Assembly: GCA_023423715.1 (NCBI GenBank) | Contig: JAFAFC010000035.1 | Coordinates: 7,137 to 71,136, forward strand | DNA from: Bacteroidota bacterium | Lineage (GTDB): Bacteria > Bacteroidota > Bacteroidia > Flavobacteriales > Weeksellaceae | DNA length: 64,000 bases | Direction of reading: 5' to 3' | Shown: piece by piece, positions 44,836-52,775 of the stretch | Layout: each line of letters opens with the position of its first letter | Position numbering within the stretch: position 1 is the first letter of the stretch | Made by a program: the position numbers and the translations under genes | The notes under the pieces: model-generated | The model's database searches: none | The model's input: the letters and a program-made list of their open reading frames with translations, nothing else | Told to the model about the DNA's origin: nothing

Positions 44836-45249
44836 ATGAATCCGAAAGAGCTTGCTCAATATATGCTGAATCAAGACGCTTTTTCCCAATGGATGGGTGT
44901 TAAAATTATCGATGTAACTGAGAAATATTGCCTACTCGAAATGCCTATTCGTTTCGAAATGGTCAACGGTCTTCGGACGGTTCACGGCGGTGTGACGTTT
45001 GCCTTTGCAGATACGGCTTTAGCGTTCTCTTCAAACAATACCAACGATGCTTCTGTGGCGCTTAATTGCGTGATTAATTTCACCAAAGCGGTGCGCGAAG
45101 GAGATACGTTGAGAGCGGAAAGTATTTTGGTTTCCGATACTCGAAAAACGGGGATTTATGATATTAAAATCACCAATCAAAACAACGATTTAGTAGCGTC
45201 GTTTCGAGGAACGGTATATAAACTTGGAAAAGCGGTTACGGATTTATAA
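44836..45249 (+). CDS. paaI: Hydroxyphenylacetyl-CoA thioesterase PaaI
   Basis: A 137-residue hot-dog-fold thioesterase with LRTVHGGVTFAFADTALAFSSN, which holds the conserved HGG and the catalytic aspartate of PaaI (ADTALAF). It hydrolyses stalled CoA thioesters that build up in phenylacetate breakdown. It is the last paa gene, and its 3' end overlaps the convergent FAH-family gene by 6 bp. Confidence 0.92.
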   Translation: MNPKELAQYMLNQDAFSQWMGVKIIDVTEKYCLLEMPIRFEMVNGLRTVHGGVTFAFADTALAFSSNNTNDASVALNCVINFTKAVREGDTLRAESILVSDTRKTGIYDIKITNQNNDLVASFRGTVYKLGKAVTDL

Positions 45250-45849
45250 AACCCGCAAATCCAATACTTTTTCGTCTTGAAGAAAGGCTTGTAGAACATC
45301 CTTTTCAACAACTTTTCCAACTCCTGCAGGTGTTCCTGTGAATATCAAATCGCCAACACGCAATGTGAAATACTGCGAGACAAAAGCAATGATAGAATCG
45401 ATACTAAACATCATTTGCTTCGTATTTCCATCCTGAACTTTTGCTCCATTTTTCAACAACGAAAACGAAAGGTTTTCTAAATCATAATTCGCTTTAGGAA
45501 AGAATGAACTTAAAACGGCAGAACCATCAAAACCTTTGGCAAGTTCCCAAGGAAGTCCTTTTGATTTAAGTTCCGATTGCAAATCACGTGCGGTAAAGTC
45601 AATTCCCAAACCGATTTCTTCGTAGTGTTTAGTCGCATTTTCTTTTTGAATGTACTTTCCACCTTTCGAAATTTTTACAACCACTTCAACTTCATAATGA
45701 ACATCGTTGGAAAATTCGGGGATGTAAAAACCATTTCCCTTCAAAACAGCCGTGTCGGGCTTCATGAAAATCACGGGTTTATCGGGAATTTCGTTTCCTA
45801 GTTCTTTCGCATGTTCCGAATAATTTCTTCCAATACAGATTATTTTCAT
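45244..45849 (-). CDS. Fumarylacetoacetate hydrolase (FAH) family protein
   Basis: A 201-residue single-domain FAH protein. It opens with KIICIGRNYSEHAKELG and has the metal ligands in HYEVEVVVKIS, the GIDFTARDLQ segment and the tail LRVGDLIFTGTPAGVGKV. This matches the YcgM/FAHD1-like acylpyruvase or oxaloacetate decarboxylase group; the exact substrate is unknown. It is transcribed towards the paa operon and overlaps paaI by 6 bp tail to tail, which is no evidence of joint function. It follows a DnaQ-like gene in the same direction, 15 bp away. Confidence 0.88.
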   Translation of the reverse strand: MKIICIGRNYSEHAKELGNEIPDKPVIFMKPDTAVLKGNGFYIPEFSNDVHYEVEVVVKISKGGKYIQKENATKHYEEIGLGIDFTARDLQSELKSKGLPWELAKGFDGSAVLSSFFPKANYDLENLSFSLLKNGAKVQDGNTKQMMFSIDSIIAFVSQYFTLRVGDLIFTGTPAGVGKVVEKDVLQAFLQDEKVLDLRVL

Positions 45850-45864
45850 GACGGTTTTTGAATT

Positions 45865-46629
45865 TTAAAATTTACTTTTTAGTTGAATTCCAGTTAGGAT
45901 TTTCTTCGTGTATAAAGGGAAATCAGCATTCATAATCCAGCTGTAGTAGCCCATATCTTTTTTGAAAACCTCCAATACTTTTTGTCCTTTGTACTTTCCA
46001 AATTGGAAGATTTCGTCATCAGCATCGTCATAGCCGATCATCCCTGCTAAATCTGCAAATTTATTATGGTAAGAAAACTCACTTAAACCTGCGATGTCTT
46101 TCGGGAGATCAGGATAATGACCAACTTGCGCATCCAAAACCTCAAAAGTTGCCATAACATCGGCTTCTGCAGAGTGAGCGTTGGTTAATTCTTTCTGACA
46201 ATAGAATTTGTAAGCGGCGCTTAACGTACGTGGTTCCATTTTGTGGTAAATGGTTTGTGCATCTACCAAACGGAATTTACTTAAATCAAAATCAACTCCA
46301 GCTCGCAAAAGTTCTTCCGCTAACAAAGGAACATCAAAACGATTGGAATTGAAGCCTCCCAAATCCGTTCCCGCAATAAATTCAATCACTTTCGAAGCGA
46401 TTTCTTTAAACGTAGGAGCGTCTTTCACTTTGTCATCCGTAATCCCATGAATATCCGAAGACGCTTGTGGAATGGGCATTTCTGGATTTACCAACCACGT
46501 TTTGGACTCTCGAGAAGCATCAGGATTGATTTTTAAAATAGAAATTTCAACAATTCGGTCTTTTCCAACGTTTGTTCCTGTTGTTTCAAGGTCGAAAACG
46601 CAAAAAGGTTTATGTAATTTAAGATTCAT
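45865..46629 (-). CDS. DnaQ-like 3'-5' exonuclease with C-terminal DUF3820
   Basis: A 254-residue protein. The exonuclease domain has ExoI motif VFDLETTG (Asp13, Glu15), ExoII GFNSNRFDVPLLAEEL and ExoIII HSAEADVMAT. From about residue 205 follows a DUF3820 segment (FQFGKYKGQKVLEVF, then YYSWIMNADFPLYTKK). It may be a repair or proofreading exonuclease acting in the cytosol; it is not the polymerase III epsilon subunit with certainty. It forms a minus-strand pair with the FAH gene downstream and follows pssA by 11 bp. Confidence 0.88.
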   Translation of the reverse strand: MNLKLHKPFCVFDLETTGTNVGKDRIVEISILKINPDASRESKTWLVNPEMPIPQASSDIHGITDDKVKDAPTFKEIASKVIEFIAGTDLGGFNSNRFDVPLLAEELLRAGVDFDLSKFRLVDAQTIYHKMEPRTLSAAYKFYCQKELTNAHSAEADVMATFEVLDAQVGHYPDLPKDIAGLSEFSYHNKFADLAGMIGYDDADDEIFQFGKYKGQKVLEVFKKDMGYYSWIMNADFPLYTKKILTGIQLKSKF

Positions 46630-46640
46630 ATAAAGGTAAA

Positions 46641-47357
46641 TTATTGGCTAAGTTGCTTCTGAAAAAGGATGGAAACCACCATGTAATAAACGATGGTTAA
46701 TGGGATTCCTACCCAGCCAAATGAGATTAAAATAACGATACTTCCTACTAATAAAGCTAGTTTTGGATAGTTATCTTGAAGTTTCATAGATTTGAATTTC
46801 ATCGCGATCATTTTGATAGGACTCACCAAAAGCCACGAACAAAGGAACGTTAAAACCAACCAAAATCCAACACTATTGGTCATGGGAACGTATTGTCCCA
46901 TTTGTTTCGTTGCATAGAACAATCCAAATAACAATATTGTGTTAGAAGGCGTGTTTAAGCCTTTGAAATAGTATTTCTGCTCCTCATCGAGGTTGAAAAT
47001 AGCTAATCGTAAACAAGAAAACAAAGTCACAAAAAACCCTAGATATTTGATTTCAAACGGTAAATGAATTCCGAATAGGTCTGCGCCAAAAGGTTCCATG
47101 GCTTTATACAACGTCAATCCAGGTAAAAATCCGAAACTCACCATATCCGCCAAAGAATCCAATTGAACTCCAAGATTAGAATTTGATTTTAAAGCGCGTG
47201 CTATAAAGCCATCGAAAAAATCCAAAACCAATGAAATAACAATACACAAAGCGGTAATTTGATAATCGCCCAAAAGCAAATGAACGGCGCCCACGCAACC
47301 TGAAAAGAGATTTCCAAGCGTGAAAGCGTTGGCTAGATTGTTTCGTACAAAATTCAT
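46641..47357 (-). CDS. pssA: CDP-diacylglycerol-serine O-phosphatidyltransferase
   Basis: A 238-residue membrane protein. The CDP-alcohol phosphotransferase motif D-G-x2-A-R-x8-G-x3-D-x3-D is complete at residues 49-71 (DGFIARAL, then GVQLDSLAD). The N-terminal NLANAFTLGNLFSGC and the serine-type context favour phosphatidylserine synthase, the first step of phosphatidylethanolamine synthesis. I use ATG 47357 rather than a longer frame from 47405, because the shorter start fits family length and a -7 box lies at 47363-47370. Confidence 0.9.
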   Translation of the reverse strand: MNFVRNNLANAFTLGNLFSGCVGAVHLLLGDYQITALCIVISLVLDFFDGFIARALKSNSNLGVQLDSLADMVSFGFLPGLTLYKAMEPFGADLFGIHLPFEIKYLGFFVTLFSCLRLAIFNLDEEQKYYFKGLNTPSNTILLFGLFYATKQMGQYVPMTNSVGFWLVLTFLCSWLLVSPIKMIAMKFKSMKLQDNYPKLALLVGSIVILISFGWVGIPLTIVYYMVVSILFQKQLSQ

Positions 47358-47362
47358 AGCGA

Positions 47363-47370
47363 CAAAATTA
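47363..47370 (-). promoter_or_regulatory. -7 box TAATTTTG of pssA, 5 bp from the ATG
   Basis: Exact TAnnTTTG match on the minus strand with only 5 bp before the ATG at 47357. Transcription from it would begin at or next to the start codon. Confidence 0.45.
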
Positions 47371-47431
47371 AGAAATACATTTGAGAGCGCTTCGAAAATT
47401 AGCACTCAATACGGATTTCAAGAGTTTAAAA

Positions 47432-49042
47432 TTATTTCTGCACTTTATAAACGTAGTGAATTTTCCTTTCCGTGTGGTTTTTAGACTTGCCACCTTCCTC
47501 ATTATCATCGTATCGATCAACGAGAGTCACCTGATAGCCCATTTTTTCAAAAGGCTGCATCACATGCTTTCCTTCTGTGTTGGTTGCTACGTAAAATTGG
47601 TTTTCCTTAGGAAGAGTTTTCGCATCATTCAACTTAATTTCAGGCATCACTTCTTGATATTTAAACCAAACTTCAGGCGAATATTCTTCGTACGAGTACA
47701 AAGTCGCTTTTTCATTTTCGATTTGATCTTTTAGTATCAACATCGATTTGTGCTCGGTATTGTTGTTAAAAGCTTGATCAATAATAGGAATTCCGAACAA
47801 AACGGTTCCCACCATTAAAATCAATAAAGCTGAAAAGGCTTTCTCAAATTTCGCCCCTGCAAAAACAGAATACAAAACATAAATTCCAACAGCAAAAGCG
47901 ATTAAGGAAAAAACAATGCTGTAAAATCCGATACTGATCGGTAGGAAAAAGATACCAACCGAAAGCGCTAAACAAACAATACCAAGAATGCTAAAAATTA
48001 CTTTGTTGAGCTTCTTTTCCCATTTTTTTAATTGCGTAACAGTGAATAAATAGTATAAATAATATCCCGTAGTTACGGCTAGAGGAACCATCATGGGGAA
48101 AAGATAACGTTCTTTTTTTGATGGAATTAAGGATAAAAAGATAAACGCAAATACCGTCCAATAAAAGAAGAAAAGGTATTGTCTTGGTTGGCTTGTCCTT
48201 TTTTTCATCATAGGAAAAATCAATCCGATAACGCTGAAGAAAATCCAAATTCCCGTTTGAGCAGGGAAGTTGAGGTAACGTGTAAATGGTTTTACATCCC
48301 GATTTCCTCTCGCCGATGCTTCTTTTTCCATCACCGCTAAAAAGGTATCCGAATCGGCTAAATAAACATAACCATACCATGAAAAACCGATGATAATTGT
48401 GATCACGGCGCAAAATGCAATGCCACCAATCTCTTTCCACTTTGGAAAACCGTTGGTTAAAACGTACGCTATATACATTGGAATCAACAAAACATACGGT
48501 CCAGTTGGGCCTTTACTTAATACGGAGAATCCAAAGAAAATTCCCGCAACAAGGTAATTGGGAAAGGTTTTGATGTTTTTCAGAGCGAGTAGGAAATAAT
48601 ACATTCCAATCACCATAAATGCATAAGAGAAAATGTCCCAATTGGCTCTTCTACCAACATAAATTACCAAAAAACTGGTAATGAAAATTAACGATGATAT
48701 TAAAGCTAAACGAGCATTATTGGTTACAAAAACGACAATTTTGTACAAATAAATTAAAGCAGCAAAACAAACCAAAGCTGCTGGAATTCGGAGTGCTCCA
48801 ATGTGATCAAAGCCAAAAAGCATGCCCATAAAAGCGGATAACCAAGTAGGTAAAGGCGGTTTTTCGTAACGCGGCAAATCATTCATCGTGGTGAAAATCC
48901 AATGTCCTTCATGTGCCATTTCTCGTGCGCTAACAAAATTTCGCGCCTCCATAATGTCTACATATAGTAGTCCCAAATGGGCGAAAAGAATCACAGAACC
49001 AACGGCAAGCAGTAAAATAAAGTAGGATTTCTCCGATTTCAT
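47432..49042 (-). CDS. Glycosyltransferase family 39 (ArnT/PMT-like) membrane enzyme
   Basis: A 536-residue protein with about 11-13 hydrophobic helices. It has the first-loop EARNFVSAREMAHEGHWIFTTMNDLPRYEKPPLPTW region (here cited in part: Asp/Glu-rich loop with EKPPLPTWL at about residues 61-69), typical of GT39. Such enzymes transfer a sugar from polyprenyl-phosphate to lipid A or protein outside the membrane. A divergent GT2 gene of the kind that makes polyprenyl-phosphate sugar starts 94 bp away. The family fits lipid A or O-glycan modification; the acceptor is unknown. Confidence 0.85.
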   Translation of the reverse strand: MKSEKSYFILLLAVGSVILFAHLGLLYVDIMEARNFVSAREMAHEGHWIFTTMNDLPRYEKPPLPTWLSAFMGMLFGFDHIGALRIPAALVCFAALIYLYKIVVFVTNNARLALISSLIFITSFLVIYVGRRANWDIFSYAFMVIGMYYFLLALKNIKTFPNYLVAGIFFGFSVLSKGPTGPYVLLIPMYIAYVLTNGFPKWKEIGGIAFCAVITIIIGFSWYGYVYLADSDTFLAVMEKEASARGNRDVKPFTRYLNFPAQTGIWIFFSVIGLIFPMMKKRTSQPRQYLFFFYWTVFAFIFLSLIPSKKERYLFPMMVPLAVTTGYYLYYLFTVTQLKKWEKKLNKVIFSILGIVCLALSVGIFFLPISIGFYSIVFSLIAFAVGIYVLYSVFAGAKFEKAFSALLILMVGTVLFGIPIIDQAFNNNTEHKSMLILKDQIENEKATLYSYEEYSPEVWFKYQEVMPEIKLNDAKTLPKENQFYVATNTEGKHVMQPFEKMGYQVTLVDRYDDNEEGGKSKNHTERKIHYVYKVQK

Positions 49043-49056
49043 GAGCAGAGTTTTTG

Positions 49057-49064
49057 CAAATATA
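49057..49064 (-). promoter_or_regulatory. -7 box TATATTTG of the GT39 gene
   Basis: Exact TAnnTTTG match on the minus strand, 14 bp before the ATG at 49042. Confidence 0.55.
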
Positions 49065-49107
49065 GTAACTCCAAACTTTGGAGATTTATTTTTATTGCTT
49101 TTTGAAG

Positions 49108-49115
49108 TATCTTTG
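49108..49115 (+). promoter_or_regulatory. -7 box TATCTTTG of the GT2 gene
   Basis: Exact TAnnTTTG match 20 bp before the GT2 ATG at 49136. The box persists despite the frameshift in the gene. Confidence 0.55.
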
Positions 49116-49135
49116 CATTTTCAAACTCATTTTTA

Positions 49136-50075
49136 ATGAACCATAATAAACTCTATTCTGTCGTTGTTCCGCTTTACAATGAAGAAGAAAACGCTCCTTT
49201 GTTAATCAAGGCGATTGATGATGTTCTAAAGGATTATCAATACGAATTGATTTTGGTGGACGATTTTTCTACGGATAAAACCGTAAAAGTGGTTCGAGAT
49301 TTAGCGCATCCACATGTTGTTCTTATCGAGTTGAAGAAAAATTACGGTCAAAGTTCCGCTTTAATGGCAGGAATCGACTACGCACAAGGTGATTACATCA
49401 TTACAATGGACGGTGATTTGCAAAATGATCCTACAGACATCCCGAAAATGGTGGATGAAATGGATGCGAATCAATGCGATTTAGTAATTGGTCGTCGTCA
49501 GAAAAGACAAGATAATTTACTACGAACATTCCCTTCTAAAGTGGCTAATTTTATCATTAGAAGAACCACGAAGTTAAATGTAAAAGATCACGGTTGCGCT
49601 TTGAAAGTTTTTTGAAAAAGAAACCGCAAAAGGACTTGATTTATACGGGGAGTCACATCGTTTTATTACGCTTCATGCGCACATGGCTGGAGCTCGTATT
49701 GTTGAAGTTCCCGTAAAGCACCACGCAAGACAATTTGGAGTTTCCAAATACGGAATTGGGCGCACAACCAAAGTTATCAACGATTTATTGTTGTTGATGT
49801 TCAATCAAAAATACCTTCAAAAACCTATTTATCTTTTCGGAAACTTAGGGATTATCGCTTTCGGATTGGGGATTTTGGTGAATTTGTATTTGTTGGTTTT
49901 AAAGTTAATGGGTGAGGAAATCGGCGGTAGACCTTTGCTGATTTTAGGTATTTTGTTAATTTTTGTAGGGATTCAATTGTTTACCACAGGAATTATTGTT
50001 GATTTATTGATGAAAACCTATTACGAATCGCAAAGTAAGCGTCCATTTAATATTCGAAAAATCACCACTTTTTGA
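49136..50075 (+). pseudogene. Polyprenyl-phosphate GT2 glycosyltransferase, frameshifted
   Basis: Frame 1 (49136-49615) encodes the N-terminal 159 residues of a DPM1/GtrB-like GT2: YSVVVPLYNEEENA, ILVDDFSTDKT, TMDGDLQNDPTDIP and VIGRRQKRQD. It ends at a TGA inside a run of six T (49608-49613). With five T the frame continues as VFEKETAKGLDLYGESHRF and then AGARIVEVPVKHHARQFGVSKY (partly) to 50075, including two C-terminal transmembrane helices. The joined product would be about 312 residues, the family's normal length. This is a real one-base frameshift or a homopolymer sequencing error. The intact enzyme would make polyprenyl-phosphate sugar for the divergent GT39. Confidence 0.85.
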
Positions 50076-50926
50076 AAAAAGTAAAGAAAATAGGAATCAC
50101 GCTGCTCAAAATTGGAGTGAGCTTTCTATTGCTGTATTGGGTTTTTAAAAAGATTCCCTTTAGAGAAGTTTGGGGATTAATCGTTGAGAGTAATTACGTT
50201 TATCTCGCTTTAGCTTTAGTTGCTTTTGTCCTGTCACAAGTGGTTTCATCGCTTCGGTTGGTTAAGTTTTTAGAAGTTCAAGACTATCATTTGTCCAAAA
50301 TAACCAATTGGAAATTGTATCTCATTGGGATGTTTTACAACTTCTTTATTCCGGGCGGAATTGGTGGAGATGCTTATAAAATCTATATTCTCAATAAAAA
50401 ATTCCAGTGGAATGTCAAGAAACTTACATCCGCAATATTTTGCGATCGATTGGTTGGCTTGATAGCAATTGTTGTTTTAATTCAAATTTTTGCGATTTCG
50501 TTGTTTGAAACACCGTGGAAATGGGCCTTGTTGGGAACTGCTTTCATTTCGGTTGTTGGAGGATTTTTCTTCTTCAAACTCTTTTTTAAAACCTATAAAA
50601 CCATTTTTTCGAAAACATTTTTTTACTCCATTGGAGTTCAATTGCTTCAAATTTTTAGTGTTTTTTGCATTCTCAAAGCTATTGCTCCTGTTGATTCGGT
50701 TTGGATTTATTTAGTCGTTTTCTTGTTAAGTGCGATTCTGAGTTTGATCTCGTTTTCCGGAATTGGCGTTCGTGAATGGCTATTTATGAAAGCGGCGGTC
50801 TTGTATCATTTTGATCCTCAGATTTCCGTTTCGGCGGCGCTCGTTTTTACGATTATGACGGCGTTTGTTTCTCTTTTCGGAATTTGGTATCAAAACCGTA
50901 AGATCTTCAATATAGATTCTTTGTAG
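50072..50926 (+). CDS. Flippase-like membrane protein (LPG synthase TM / YbhN family), copy 1
   Basis: A 284-residue protein with about seven hydrophobic helices, from a TTG start that overlaps the GT2 stop. It has the family segments ALVAFVLSQVVSSLRLVKFL, FYNFFIPGGIGGDAYKIYIL and LISFSGIGVREW. The family is annotated as flippase-like or lysylphosphatidylglycerol-synthase membrane domain; its substrate is unknown. Following GT2 and GT39 genes, it could move or use a polyprenyl-phosphate sugar. A diverged homologue lies at 62140. Confidence 0.82.
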   Translation: MKKVKKIGITLLKIGVSFLLLYWVFKKIPFREVWGLIVESNYVYLALALVAFVLSQVVSSLRLVKFLEVQDYHLSKITNWKLYLIGMFYNFFIPGGIGGDAYKIYILNKKFQWNVKKLTSAIFCDRLVGLIAIVVLIQIFAISLFETPWKWALLGTAFISVVGGFFFFKLFFKTYKTIFSKTFFYSIGVQLLQIFSVFCILKAIAPVDSVWIYLVVFLLSAILSLISFSGIGVREWLFMKAAVLYHFDPQISVSAALVFTIMTAFVSLFGIWYQNRKIFNIDSL

Positions 50927-51077
50927 AATTTTATTCTGTTTAGTTTTTCTTTTTGGCTTATTTGTTGATATTTATGCTATATATAGTAAAATATTTTTGT
51001 TGTTTAAAAAAAAATTCTATTTTTAGCCAATCAATCAACAGAAGTATATTTCTATTGAATTATTAAAAATTTAGAAA

Positions 51078-51497
51078 ATGAAAAAATTAGTATTCACTTT
51101 TGCGTTATCGCTAATCAGTGTTTTTTCTTTTGCACAAATAGAAGGGAAGTGGAAAACCATTGACGACGAAACGGGACAAGCAAAATCCATCGTTGAGATT
51201 TACAAAAAATCGGATGGTAAATATTATGCGAAAATTAATCAATTATTACAAAAGCCAGAAAATAATAACTGTGTAAAATGTAGTGATGATCGTAAAAACA
51301 AACCACTTATCGGTCTAGAAATTATTCGTGGATTGAAAAAAGATGGTGCTGAATTTTCTGGTGGAACAATCACCGATCCTAAATCTGGAAAAACGTATAA
51401 ATGTACGATTAAAAGAGACGGGAATAAACTTAATGTAAGAGGCTACGTAGGGCTTTCGCTTATCGGAAGAACCCAAACTTGGCAAAAAGCAGACTAA
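51078..51497 (+). CDS. DUF2147 secreted protein
   Basis: A 139-residue exported protein (signal near SVFSFAQIEG). It has DUF2147 features: IEGKWKTIDDETGQAKSIVEIY, KPLIGLEIIRGLKK, TITDPKSGKTYKC and LNVRGYVGLSLIGRTQTW. One conserved cysteine pair sits at CVKCSDD. The family is a small lipocalin-like beta barrel of unknown function. It is monocistronic with its own terminator. Confidence 0.88.
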   Translation: MKKLVFTFALSLISVFSFAQIEGKWKTIDDETGQAKSIVEIYKKSDGKYYAKINQLLQKPENNNCVKCSDDRKNKPLIGLEIIRGLKKDGAEFSGGTITDPKSGKTYKCTIKRDGNKLNVRGYVGLSLIGRTQTWQKAD

Positions 51498-51528
51498 ACC
51501 AACTCACAACCATCATATTTTAATGGTA

Positions 51529-51557
51529 AAGACATTCGTCATGAATGTCTTTTTTTT
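51529..51557 (+). terminator. Rho-independent terminator after the DUF2147 gene
   Basis: Perfect stem AAGACATTC/GAATGTCTT (51529-51537 with 51543-51551) then eight T. Confidence 0.9.
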
Positions 51558-51591
51558 ATACCTTGAATATTTCTTTTTATTTAAAATTTGC

Positions 51592-51599
51592 TAATTTTG
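51592..51599 (+). promoter_or_regulatory. -7 box TAATTTTG of pdhB
   Basis: Exact TAnnTTTG match 24 bp before the pdhB ATG, directly after a terminator. Confidence 0.55.
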
Positions 51600-51623
51600 T
51601 ATTCTAATTAATTAAAACAGATT

Positions 51624-52607
51624 ATGGCAGAATATACTTTTCGTGAAGTTATTGCTCAGGCGATGAGTGAAGAAATGCGTAAAGACGAATCTATTTACCT
51701 AATGGGTGAAGAAGTGGCAGAGTACAACGGTGCTTACAAAGCTTCTAAAGGGATGTTAGATGAGTTTGGTGCTAAAAGAGTAATTGATACTCCAATTGCT
51801 GAACTCGGTTTTACAGGTATTGCAATCGGTTCTGCAATGAACGGGAATAGACCTATCGTAGAATATATGACCTTCAACTTTTGTCTTGTAGGTATTGACC
51901 AGATTATCAACAATGCTGCGAAAATTCGCCAGATGAGTGGTGGTCAATGGAATTGTCCAATCGTTTTTAGAGGGCCAACAGCTTCTGCTGGTCAGTTAGG
52001 AGCGACCCATTCACAGGCTTTAGAAAGTTGGTTTGCAAACTGTCCAGGTTTGAAGGTGGTTGTTCCATCTAATCCATATGATGCAAAAGGACTTTTGAAA
52101 TCAGCTATTCAAGATAACGATCCTGTGATTTTCATGGAATCTGAGCAGATGTATGGTGATAAAATGGAAGTTCCTGAAGAAGAATACTATTTGCCAATCG
52201 GTAAAGCAGATATCAAAAAAGAAGGAACAGACGTTACTTTGGTTTCTTTCGGTAAAATCATGAAATTGGCGCTTCAAGCAGCAGAAGACATGGAGAAAGA
52301 AGGGATTTCTGTAGAGGTGATCGATCTTAGAACGGTTCGTCCGTTAGATTACGATACTGTAATTAACTCTGTTAAGAAAACGAATCGTCTTGTGGTATTA
52401 GAAGAAGCGTGGCCATTTGGTTCTGTAGCTTCAGAAATTACGTATATGGTTCAGCAATTAGCATTTGATTATTTGGATGCACCAATTAAGAGAATTACAA
52501 CTCCAGATGCTCCAGCACCATATTCATCAGCATTATTTGCAGAATGGTTCCCGAAATTGGAGAAAGTAAAAGAAGAAATTAAGAAAGTAATGTATGTGAA
52601 AGCATAG
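51624..52607 (+). CDS. pdhB: Pyruvate dehydrogenase E1 component, beta subunit
   Basis: A 327-residue transketolase-fold subunit of the alpha2-beta2 E1 type. It has TFREVIAQAMSEEMRKDESIYLMGEEVAEYNGAYKASKGM (in part), RVIDTPIAELGFTGIAIGSAM and GPTASAGQLGATHSQALESW, and the C-terminal EEAWPFGSVASEI. With the alpha subunit it decarboxylates pyruvate with thiamine diphosphate and passes the acetyl group to E2. The alpha subunit and E2 are not adjacent. I distinguish it from the 2-oxoisovalerate E1 beta only by overall resemblance. Confidence 0.9.
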   Translation: MAEYTFREVIAQAMSEEMRKDESIYLMGEEVAEYNGAYKASKGMLDEFGAKRVIDTPIAELGFTGIAIGSAMNGNRPIVEYMTFNFCLVGIDQIINNAAKIRQMSGGQWNCPIVFRGPTASAGQLGATHSQALESWFANCPGLKVVVPSNPYDAKGLLKSAIQDNDPVIFMESEQMYGDKMEVPEEEYYLPIGKADIKKEGTDVTLVSFGKIMKLALQAAEDMEKEGISVEVIDLRTVRPLDYDTVINSVKKTNRLVVLEEAWPFGSVASEITYMVQQLAFDYLDAPIKRITTPDAPAPYSSALFAEWFPKLEKVKEEIKKVMYVKA

Positions 52608-52627
52608 GCATACTTTAGTAAATATAA

Positions 52628-52658
52628 AAAAAGGATAAGCATTGCTTGTCCTTTTTTT
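52628..52658 (+). terminator. Rho-independent terminator after pdhB
   Basis: Stem AAGGATAAGC/GCTTGTCCTT (52631-52640 with 52644-52653; one G-T pair), then T7. Confidence 0.88.
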
Positions 52659-52740
52659 ATTTATATATACCTTTGAAATTAAGTTAATTAATGAAACGCA
52701 AATTGATGAAAGTTTTCGATGGTCAAATCAAAAATTCGTC

Positions 52741-52748
52741 TAAATTTG
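52741..52748 (+). promoter_or_regulatory. -7 box TAAATTTG of kup
   Basis: Exact TAnnTTTG match 27 bp before ATG 52776 and downstream of the alternative start at 52719, which it excludes. Confidence 0.6.
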
Positions 52749-52775
52749 CATCCGTTTTTTAAAAACCACAAATTA

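Noticed and set aside
49108..49615. GT2 fragment as a complete short glycosyltransferase
   Set aside because: The downstream frame continues the same family immediately after a one-base shift, so it is a broken gene rather than a truncated functional one.
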